Assembly (NCBI GenBank): GCA_902497035.1
Contig: CABVDL010000137.1
Span: forward strand, 1 to 5,089
DNA: 5,089 bases
DNA from: an uncultured Prevotella sp.
GTDB lineage: Bacteria > Bacteroidota > Bacteroidia > Bacteroidales > Bacteroidaceae
Reading direction: 5' to 3'
Under the pieces are notes generated by a model that had not been told where the DNA came from, searched no databases, and was given only the letters and a program-made list of their open reading frames with translations. Shown here one piece after another: positions 1 through 4,892 of this stretch (position 1 is the stretch's first letter; the number at the start of each line of letters is the position of its first letter). The position numbers were made by a program, and so were the translations under genes.

Positions 1-62
1 GGCACCAGGCCGGCCACTACACTGTCGGTCGCGGAGCGGGGCTGGCATCCGGCGCGGGCTAA
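1..62 (+). CDS. Possible 3' end of a convergent plus-strand gene (partial)
   Basis: Frame 3 of the plus strand is open from the window edge to a TAA at 60-62 and would encode a Gly/Ala-rich tail (HQAGHYTVGRGAGLASGAG). Its stop overlaps the acyltransferase stop (59-61 on the other strand), a plausible tail-to-tail arrangement. These bases are visibly more GC-rich than the acyltransferase gene beside them, which suits a separate coding unit. However, 62 bp is too short to prove coding, plus frames 1 and 2 are also open here, and a minus-strand frame starting at an ATG (46-48) stays open to the edge as well. No family can be assigned. Confidence 0.2.
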   Translation, partial: HQAGHYTVGRGAGLASGAG

Positions 63-1039
63 AAGGCGTAGCGCAGCCATCCGAAATGGGGCTTGTTCCT
101 CAGCCAGGAGATGATGTAGTAGAATAAGGTGCAGAGGCAAAGAACAAGGATGTAGCGACACAGCGGCATTGGCTTGTGGAGAATGTAGTGGAAGGGAATG
201 GAGGCCGCGGAGATGAAAGTAATGTGGGAAAGGTAGAACACGGTGCTCATCTGCCTCAGTTGCTTGTAGGGCAGACGGATTGTTGCCTCGTGCTGCAGGA
301 TAAACAGCATGGTGATGATGGTCATGGGAATTAGCATCATCGTTTGCAGCACGTGGAAATAGCCTTGGCTGACGAGAGCCAATGCCATTGCAGGCGAGCC
401 AATAATGACGATGGCGAACAGAAAGGCTGTCGGCCCTCTCCAGCGTCTGGGCACATAGCCGACACCCGCAATCATCTTTCCGGCGACAATATAGACGAAG
501 GCGTCCATCCAGCCACCGTTGATGCAATTGCTATATACTGCCGCCATCCAACTCAGGTGCTGAGGTGCGCTGGGTTGGGGGGGGCAGGCGTTGTGGAGCA
601 GCAGGATGAGGCTGCCAGCGATGAGTAGAAGCCAGTCATTGACTTTCTTTGACAGCAGCCATATCAAGATGGTACCCTCAAGGAGTGCGGTGAGAAACCA
701 GGAGGCGCCAAAGGTGGAGCCTAAAAGCAGGTCGTGGATAAACGTCGTGACGCTGTCGGGTGTGCGATAGATGCAGTAATGGGGCAGGTTGAAGACGAAC
801 CAGAAGCCATAGAGCAGACAGATGCGCCGCGCGAAGTGGCGCAAAGCCTTCGCGTCGGGGTTACGGCGGAAGAACAAGTACGCTGAGGCTATGAAGAAAA
901 AGGGTACGGCGAGGCGCGCGAAGCCCTCGATGATTACCGTGTTGGCCACTCCGCGGAAAGGGTTGGCGTGGATGGCTACCACAAGGATGGCAGCCACGAA
1001 TTTCGCTATGTCGAGCGAGTTGATGTTTCGGGAATTCAT
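59..1039 (-). CDS. Acyltransferase-3 family integral membrane protein
   Basis: A 326-residue polytopic membrane protein of the acyltransferase-3 family, whose members O-acylate (usually O-acetylate) surface sugars, lipids or peptidoglycan using a cytoplasmic acyl donor. Visible family marks are the N-terminal LDIAKF followed by a first membrane helix ending in AIHANPF with the likely catalytic His24. Next come Arg42 in FARLAVPFFFIASAYLFF and the WFLTALL segment near residue 114, and a late FYLSHITF helix near 268. About ten hydrophobic segments are evident and the length is normal for a stand-alone member with no extracytoplasmic domain. The ATG at 1037-1039 directly precedes the family start. 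It lies 28 bp after the transglutaminase stop, so co-transcription is likely; no clear Shine-Dalgarno is seen. Hand-counted GC in most sampled 60-base lines is 43-50 percent, against 57-65 percent in the other genes. The substrate cannot be told from sequence. Confidence 0.88.
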   Translation of the reverse strand: MNSRNINSLDIAKFVAAILVVAIHANPFRGVANTVIIEGFARLAVPFFFIASAYLFFRRNPDAKALRHFARRICLLYGFWFVFNLPHYCIYRTPDSVTTFIHDLLLGSTFGASWFLTALLEGTILIWLLSKKVNDWLLLIAGSLILLLHNACPPQPSAPQHLSWMAAVYSNCINGGWMDAFVYIVAGKMIAGVGYVPRRWRGPTAFLFAIVIIGSPAMALALVSQGYFHVLQTMMLIPMTIITMLFILQHEATIRLPYKQLRQMSTVFYLSHITFISAASIPFHYILHKPMPLCRYILVLCLCTLFYYIISWLRNKPHFGWLRYAF

Positions 1040-1067
1040 TATTTGAGTGCCAGGGTTGTCGGGATGT

Positions 1068-2399
1068 TTACAGATACTCCACCTTGATGTTCCAGTTCCA
1101 CTTGTCGAAATAGAGGTTGCCGCCCTGCCATTCCACCTCGCCGCGCTGGAAATCGACGGTCTCAGAGCGGGGATAGCGCTTGGCGGGATAGAGCGGCATG
1201 CCGAAGTCGCTGTTGACGATGAGGCGGTAGGAGTCGATGCCGCCGAGGTAGAAATAGCGTGTGGCGTCGTCGGTGGCCCAGTAGGGGCGGCCGAACGACT
1301 GGTCCACGGGAACCCAGCCCACGCCCTCGAAGTAGATCTCGCACCAGTCGTGGAGGTTGGTCTCGTGGGGATGCACCATGAAGCCGCTCTCGAAGTGGCC
1401 GGGTATGCCCTTGGCGCGGCAGAGCGTGAGGAAGAGCAGCGTCACCTGGCCGCAGTCGCCGTGGTGGTTGTCTAGCACGTACTCGGGGATATTGTCTATC
1501 GTACTGTACTCGCGCGCCGAGGCCCACGGATAGTTCTCGTCGATGTAGGTGTAGATGGCGCGGGCCTGGAGCAAGGGATTGGTGATGCCGGCCGTCAGGC
1601 TGTCGGCGAGGTGCTGGATGCGCGGGGTTACGATGATGTGCCGGCGACGGTTGGCCGTGTATTTGCGGTAGAGGGCGGTGGAGGTGTCGTAGGGCCTGAT
1701 GTCCTCGGGGCGCAGTCCGGACCAGCTGCCGTGGGTGGTGTACTCAAAGGTCTCGCTGAACACGGTGGGCTTGCCTGCCTCGGCCCTGCTTTCCATGTAG
1801 ATGGATGAGTGGTCGTAGGCCGCGGGCGACTTGACGTAGCTGTCGTTGCTTGTGGTGAGGAGCCGCACGTTGGTCTGCCGTTTGACGTCGTTGCGTGGGA
1901 AGGGCAGCCAGCAGCGTATGGTCTCCCCGGCCGGCACCACGTCGGGCCTGACGGTAAGCGTGTAGGTGACGCGCATGCGGTGGGCAGGGCCGAGATGCCG
2001 GGCGTTGTGGGGCGCGACCTTGATGATGGCGGGAATGTCAGTGCGCTCATCCTCCATGCTCGCGCTTTTCTGCTCGCCGTCCTTCTGCCGCTTGATGGCG
2101 CGGCACTGCGGGTCGATGCGGAAGAGGTTGGGACCGGCATTGTGAAAATACCATTTCTGCCCGTTGATGTAGCAGGTCTCGAGGGCTTTGGTCTGTTCCC
2201 AATGGCTCATCTGGGCCTCGGTCACGTCGGGGATGTAGCGCTGTATGTACTGCCTCACCTCCTCGTGGGTCTTGTTGAAGTCGAGGGAGAGACGGGACTG
2301 GCAAAGCCCCACCCCCTCGCTTGCGCCTAATAAAAAGGCGCAAGCGAGTACCCTCCCCCACTTAGGGGAGGGCTTATAATGCAGGTTAAACGGTAGCAT
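1068..2399 (-). CDS. Secreted transglutaminase-like (papain-fold) protein with repeat-derived N-terminus
   Basis: A 443-residue exported protein with a C-terminal transglutaminase-like core. The triad is clear: Cys316 in GDCGQVTLLF, His350 in NLHDWCEIYFEGVGW and Asp366 in VPVDQSFG. Residues about 138-225 (MRVTYTLTV, then CWLPFP) resemble the beta-sandwich region that precedes this core in bacterial members. Most bacterial relatives are thiol peptidases or amidases rather than protein cross-linkers, so peptide hydrolysis is the likelier role. Position after the NlpC peptidase and dipeptide epimerase suggests a part in using wall or dietary peptides, but this is inference. The first nine residues (MLPFNLHYK) come from a 40-bp tandem repeat unit, and about residues 9-32 from a palindromic repeat element that forms the export signal (WGRVLACAFLLGA). 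Gene-specific sequence seems to start near Gln34. The ATG at 2397-2399 is the only usable one: the ATG three codons earlier in other repeat units is ATA here. Cys33 is not in a good lipobox. Confidence 0.88.
   Translation of the reverse strand: MLPFNLHYKPSPKWGRVLACAFLLGASEGVGLCQSRLSLDFNKTHEEVRQYIQRYIPDVTEAQMSHWEQTKALETCYINGQKWYFHNAGPNLFRIDPQCRAIKRQKDGEQKSASMEDERTDIPAIIKVAPHNARHLGPAHRMRVTYTLTVRPDVVPAGETIRCWLPFPRNDVKRQTNVRLLTTSNDSYVKSPAAYDHSSIYMESRAEAGKPTVFSETFEYTTHGSWSGLRPEDIRPYDTSTALYRKYTANRRRHIIVTPRIQHLADSLTAGITNPLLQARAIYTYIDENYPWASAREYSTIDNIPEYVLDNHHGDCGQVTLLFLTLCRAKGIPGHFESGFMVHPHETNLHDWCEIYFEGVGWVPVDQSFGRPYWATDDATRYFYLGGIDSYRLIVNSDFGMPLYPAKRYPRSETVDFQRGEVEWQGGNLYFDKWNWNIKVEYL
2303..2391 (-). 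repeat. Palindromic repeat element, copy A, inside the transglutaminase signal-peptide coding region
   Basis: This element shares its layout with copies at 4722-4801 and 2527-2594. Arms 2316-2328 and 2336-2348 form a perfect 13-bp GC-rich stem with loop AATAAAA. A second hairpin pairs CCCTCCCC (2351-2358) with GGGGAGGG (2365-2372) across CACTTA. The outer ends AAGCCC (2304-2309) and GGGCTT (2370-2375) are also complementary. Similarity to copy B continues outward to GTTAAAC (2385-2391), 13 bp beyond the second hairpin in both. Read on the minus strand in the gene's frame it encodes YKPSPKWGRVLACA then FLLGASEGVGL, with a Leu-rich stretch from the loop. Such palindromes in open frames recall the Rickettsia palindromic elements, though no sequence relationship is claimed. 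Confidence 0.9.
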
Positions 2400-2439
2400 G
2401 TGTCGTATTTGGTTTGTAATGCAGATTAAACGGTGGCAT
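2386..2439 (-). other. 17-codon mini-ORF overlapping the transglutaminase start
   Basis: Starting at the ATG of the middle 40-bp unit, this frame encodes MPPFNLHYKPNTTHATV and stops at TAA (2388-2386), 14 nt inside the transglutaminase reading frame. The overlap geometry would allow translational coupling or interference. The ORF is certain; translation is unknown, and it may be only a by-product of the repeat. An in-frame ATA replaces the ATG at the equivalent earlier position in the unit nearest the gene, whereas this unit has a second in-frame ATG three codons upstream. Confidence 0.25.
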
Positions 2440-2479
2440 GTGTCGCATTTGGTTTGTAATGCAGATTAAACGGTAGCAT
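2426..2479 (-). other. 17-codon mini-ORF in the outer 40-bp repeat unit
   Basis: Starting at the ATG of the outermost unit, this frame encodes MLPFNLHYKPNATHATV and stops at TAA (2428-2426), 14 nt past the ATG of the next unit. Its first ten residues are identical to the first ten of the transglutaminase protein, which shows that the gene's N-terminus is repeat-derived. Expression is unproven. Confidence 0.25.
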
Positions 2480-2520
2480 GTGTCGCATTTGTCTTATATT
2501 GGTGTCTTTGGTAAACTATG

Positions 2521-2552
2521 CCATATAGAACCCTCCCCTGGGTGGGGGAGGG
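2521..2552 (-). terminator. Possible transcription terminator or attenuating hairpin after the epimerase gene
   Basis: In minus-strand RNA the second hairpin of copy C (8-bp CCCUCCCC/GGGGAGGG stem, 6-nt loop) is followed by UUCUAUAU, a short and interrupted U tract. With the preceding 11-bp stem it could slow or partly stop transcription between the epimerase and transglutaminase genes. The tail is weaker than a classic intrinsic terminator, so partial read-through or mRNA 3'-end protection is equally possible. Confidence 0.3.
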
Positions 2553-2594
2553 TACTCTGATGCGCCTTAAGCGCATCAGAGGGAGAGGGGCTTA
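2527..2594 (+). repeat. Palindromic repeat element, copy C, inverted, at the epimerase stop codon
   Basis: This copy has the layout of copies A and B but lies in the opposite orientation. The CCCTCCCC (2531-2538) / GGGGAGGG (2545-2552) hairpin has loop TGGGTG. It is followed by TAC and an 11-bp perfect stem formed by CTCTGATGCGC (2555-2565) and GCGCATCAGAG (2571-2581) around CTTAA. The minus-strand edge AAGCCCCTCTCCCTC matches the plus-strand edge of copy B (AAGCCCCACTCCCTC) with one mismatch. The long-stem sequence differs from A and B in both arms yet still pairs perfectly. The epimerase stop codon (2592-2594) lies at its edge, so the gene ends at or just inside the element. It fills much of the 192-bp gap before the transglutaminase gene. 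Confidence 0.85.
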
Positions 2595-3767
2595 GATTGA
2601 GAGGGGCTTTACCCCTATTCCCGGCCTGTCGGGCAGGGTGATCTTTCCGCCTACCACCTTCATGCCGTCGAAGCGGTCGTTGGCGATGAGCAGGTTGCCG
2701 TCGAGGTCGGCGAAATCGACGGATGGTGAGAGCTGGGCTGCCGCCGACACGGCGCATGAGGTCTCCGTCATGCAGCCCACCATCACTTTCAGGCCGCGGG
2801 CGCGGGCGTAGTTGAGCATCTTCCACGCCTCGCGCATGCCCGTGCATTTCATCAGCTTGATGTTGATGCCCGTGTAGGCATCCTCGATGCGGCGGATGTC
2901 GGACAGCCGCTGTATGGCCTCGTCGGCGAAGATGGGCAACGGCGACCGCTCGGTGAGCCAGGCAATGTCTTTCTGCTGCTCTTTCGGCATGGGCTGCTCC
3001 ACCATCACGATGCCCTGGTCGTGTAGCCAGTTGATCATGTCGAGGGCCTTGTGCTTGTCTTTCCATCCCTGGTTGACGTCAACGGCGATGGGCAGCTTCG
3101 TCACCGAGCGTATGGTGCTGATCATGTCCTTGTCGTTGTCGCGGCCGAGCTTCACCTTGAGGATGTTGAACTTCGCCGCGCACTCTTCCGTCTTTTGTCG
3201 CACCACGTCGGGCGTGTCGATGCCGATGGTGAATGTGGTGGAGGGGGCTTTCTTTGCGTCGAGGCCCCATATCTTGTACCATGGCTGTCCCATGATTTTG
3301 CCGACGAGGTCGTGCAGGGCAATATCGACGGCGGCCTTGGCGGCGGTGTCGCCCGGCGAGAGGCTGTCGATGTAGCTGAGGATGTCCTCCATCTGGAATG
3401 GGTCGGTGAACTGCTCCATGTCTACCTTGCTGAGGAATGCGGTGACCGAGGCGACGCTCTGGCCGAGGTATTGCGGCATGGAGGCCTCGCCGTAGCCTGT
3501 GAGGCCGTCGTAGCTGAGCTCCACCTGCACGTCGGGCGTTGAGGTGCGCGAGTAGGTGGCCACGGTGAACGTGTGGCGCAACTTCAGCTCATAAGGGAAG
3601 AAGCGCAGGTGGAGACGGCCGTCTCCGGTTTCGGAATGGTTGATATTGAACGATGGCGTCTTGCCGGTGTCAAGCATCCGCCCGATGGCGTCGGCATTGC
3701 TCATGGCCAAGGCTGCGCCCGCCGTGGCCAGGGCCGTTCTCTTCAGAAATTCTCTTCTTGTGGTCAT
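2592..3767 (-). CDS. Dipeptide epimerase (L-Ala-D/L-Glu type), enolase superfamily, with Tat signal
   Basis: A 391-residue member of the muconate-lactonizing subgroup of the enolase superfamily, best matched to L-Ala-D/L-Glu epimerases (YkfB/YcjG type). These invert the second residue of the muropeptide product L-Ala-D-Glu. Catalytic features are visible: the KxK motif (Lys204-Val-Lys206), Mg ligands Asp230 (VDVN), Glu257 (VEQP) and Asp282 (ADEA), and the opposite-face lysine Lys304 in NIKLMK. The DxD pair Asp354/Asp356 in DLDG matches the one that binds the dipeptide amino group in this subgroup. The capping domain starts near residue 55 with RFFPYELKLRHTFT. The N-terminus has a twin-arginine signal, TRREFLKR followed by TALATAGAALAMS, implying export of the folded enzyme. 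The gene starts 31 bp after the NlpC/P60 stop; AAGAGAG about 11 nt upstream is a possible ribosome site. The final codons (KPLSI) lie in an 11-bp duplication at the edge of a repeat element. Exact dipeptide specificity is inferred. Confidence 0.93.
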   Translation of the reverse strand: MTTRREFLKRTALATAGAALAMSNADAIGRMLDTGKTPSFNINHSETGDGRLHLRFFPYELKLRHTFTVATYSRTSTPDVQVELSYDGLTGYGEASMPQYLGQSVASVTAFLSKVDMEQFTDPFQMEDILSYIDSLSPGDTAAKAAVDIALHDLVGKIMGQPWYKIWGLDAKKAPSTTFTIGIDTPDVVRQKTEECAAKFNILKVKLGRDNDKDMISTIRSVTKLPIAVDVNQGWKDKHKALDMINWLHDQGIVMVEQPMPKEQQKDIAWLTERSPLPIFADEAIQRLSDIRRIEDAYTGINIKLMKCTGMREAWKMLNYARARGLKVMVGCMTETSCAVSAAAQLSPSVDFADLDGNLLIANDRFDGMKVVGGKITLPDRPGIGVKPLSI

Positions 3768-3798
3768 AACAAATTATTCTCTCTTGCTTATCATTTCA

Positions 3799-4851
3799 TT
3801 ATTTATACATTGGCGATTGGTCGGTGGTGAACATCTCAGGCACCTTGTTGACGTAGGGCAGCACGCGCTGCGCCCAAAGCAGCCGTCCGAGGTCGTAGGC
3901 GTCGTAGTCGGGGTCGGTCTCTACGAGGCTGGCCTCCTGCACCATGCCAAGGGAATGGATGAAACGTCCGTTGCCGAGGTAGAAGCCGACGTGCGACACG
4001 TGGGCTGGCTTGTCGGCCGTGGCCTTGCGGCCGAAGAACAGCAGGTCGCCGGGCTGCAGATGGCTGAAGTCGGGCTTGTCGGCGTGCTCCGCGCTGGGCG
4101 AGGGGAAGATGTCGATGCGCTGCCCCTTGGTGGCCATCTGCGAGGCATCGCGCGGGATGATGATGTCGTGGCAGAGCAGCACCGTGCGCACGAAGCCACT
4201 GCAGTCCATGCCTTTCGGACTCATGCCGCCCCACATGTAGGGAATGCCCACAAACCGCCTGGCCGTGGCGAGGATGGCTTGCGCACTGTTGTCGAGGCTG
4301 CGCCGCCAGTGGGTGAGCTCGTCGGCCTTCTTCCGGCTCAGGTATCCCGTGCGGCCGTCGGGGAAGGCAACGTGGTAGAACTGTCCCCTGGTGCCGGTGA
4401 GGCGCAGGCGGTCGGTGGCCACGGCGTCGCCCACGAGCTGCGACTTCTCGTTGGGTTGCTGATAGACACCTGCCCAGAGGGCTGTGACCACCACCTGCGG
4501 AGCGGTGTTCCATGCCGACAGCCCGTCGCGCGTCATCGGTGTCACCGAGCGGTTGTGCACGTAGGCCTCGTAGCCCTCGGGCGTGCGCACCTTTAGCCAT
4601 CCGCCGTCCTGGAGTATCTCCACGGGCATGCCGAGCAGGCCCTGCGTGGCCATGCCGGCATCGTAGTCGCCCTCGGTACGCATGTTGCAGACGGAGACGG
4701 AGACCACGCCGAAGGATTGGGCATAAAGCCCCACTCCCTCGCCTGCGCCTAATAATAAGGCGCAGGCGAGTACCCTCCCCCACATAGGGGAGGGCTTTAT
4801 GTGAATGTTAAACAAACGAATGCCAAATAGATGGATGCTTATCTTCTGCAT
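3799..4851 (-). CDS. SH3b-SH3b-NlpC/P60 gamma-D-glutamyl peptidase, secreted
   Basis: A 350-residue exported cysteine peptidase of the YkfC/dipeptidyl-peptidase VI type, which cleaves the gamma-D-Glu to diamino-acid bond of wall peptides with a free N-terminal L-Ala, releasing L-Ala-D-Glu. In order: a long signal region (1-44), a first SH3b domain (about 54-103, with WLKVRTPEGYEAYV), a second SH3b domain (about 118-178, with FYHVAFPDGRTGYLS), and the NlpC/P60 domain (about 185-335). The domain shows YMWGG (205-209), catalytic Cys217 in GMDCSGF, His287 in HVSHVGFYLG and the third catalytic residue His299 in RFIHS. The likely signal cleavage is LYA-QS after Ala44. Residues about 19-42 are encoded by a palindromic repeat element and resemble the signal of the transglutaminase protein downstream. 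The start at 4849-4851 gives a long n-region; Met23, inside the repeat, is an alternative start. Tandem stops TAA-TGA end the gene. The adjacent epimerase would process its product. Confidence 0.93.
   Translation of the reverse strand: MQKISIHLFGIRLFNIHIKPSPMWGRVLACALLLGAGEGVGLYAQSFGVVSVSVCNMRTEGDYDAGMATQGLLGMPVEILQDGGWLKVRTPEGYEAYVHNRSVTPMTRDGLSAWNTAPQVVVTALWAGVYQQPNEKSQLVGDAVATDRLRLTGTRGQFYHVAFPDGRTGYLSRKKADELTHWRRSLDNSAQAILATARRFVGIPYMWGGMSPKGMDCSGFVRTVLLCHDIIIPRDASQMATKGQRIDIFPSPSAEHADKPDFSHLQPGDLLFFGRKATADKPAHVSHVGFYLGNGRFIHSLGMVQEASLVETDPDYDAYDLGRLLWAQRVLPYVNKVPEMFTTDQSPMYK
4722..4801 (-). repeat. Palindromic repeat element, copy B, inside the NlpC/P60 signal-peptide coding region
   Basis: The most complete copy. 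Terminal inverted repeats CATAAAGCCC (4722-4731) and GGGCTTTATG (4792-4801) pair perfectly over 10 bp. Inside, arms 4738-4750 and 4758-4770 form a perfect 13-bp stem with loop AATAATA. CCCTCCCC (4773-4780) also pairs with GGGGAGGG (4787-4794) around CACATA, the GGG at 4792-4794 being shared with the terminal repeat. Similarity to copy A continues outward to GTTAAAC (4807-4813). Minus-strand translation in the gene's frame gives IKPSPMWGRVLACA then LLLGAGEGVGL. No transposase is present, so it would have to be moved by other functions, like a MITE or REP-type element. Confidence 0.92.
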
Positions 4852-4892
4852 GTTCTATCATATAAAATAGTTGCCTTACGCATTCTAAGGTG

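Larger units (their letters stand above)
2377..2496 (-). repeat. 40-bp tandem repeat, three units, carrying the transglutaminase start codon
   Basis: The three units are 2377-2416, 2417-2456 and 2457-2496. They differ at only a few bases (G/A at 2385, A/G at 2435, T/C at 2406), apart from the last six bases of the third unit, which diverge. On the minus strand each unit contains ACATGC(T/C)ACCGTTTAA(T/C)CTGCATTA. The unit nearest the gene supplies the start codon and first codons of the transglutaminase protein. Its inner end runs directly into palindromic element copy A, and the GTTTAA...TTA(C/T)AA(A/G)CC part of each unit resembles the outer edge of that element. The array may therefore have arisen by tandem duplication of the element's flank. 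Forty is not a multiple of three, so unit gain or loss shifts the reading frames upstream. Confidence 0.95.

Noticed and set aside
1047..1475. Long plus-strand open frames opposite the transglutaminase, epimerase and NlpC genes (for example 1809-2330 and 3640-4596)
   Set aside because: They are antisense shadows of GC-rich genes, with valine/glycine/alanine-rich or arginine-rich low-complexity translations and no recognisable domain.
2303..2391. Copies A and B as classic intrinsic terminators
   Set aside because: They lie inside coding sequence, and neither hairpin is followed by a U tract in the direction of transcription.
2301..2399. Lipoprotein signal with Cys33 or Cys20 (transglutaminase) and Cys30 (NlpC)
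   Set aside because: VLAC follows charged residues with no hydrophobic run before it, and VGLC is a poor lipobox. The cysteines come from the repeat element or its edge, so ordinary signal-peptidase I cleavage fits better.
2386..2496. Riboswitch or tRNA-like leader before the transglutaminase gene
   Set aside because: The sequence is explained by three 40-bp direct repeats, and no conserved riboswitch core or cloverleaf can be drawn.
4852..4892. Promoter for the NlpC/P60 gene
   Set aside because: Minus-strand TATTTTAT (4869-4862) matches only part of the Bacteroidetes -7 motif TAnnTTTG, and no TTG lies at the -33 spacing. It is too weak to list as a feature.
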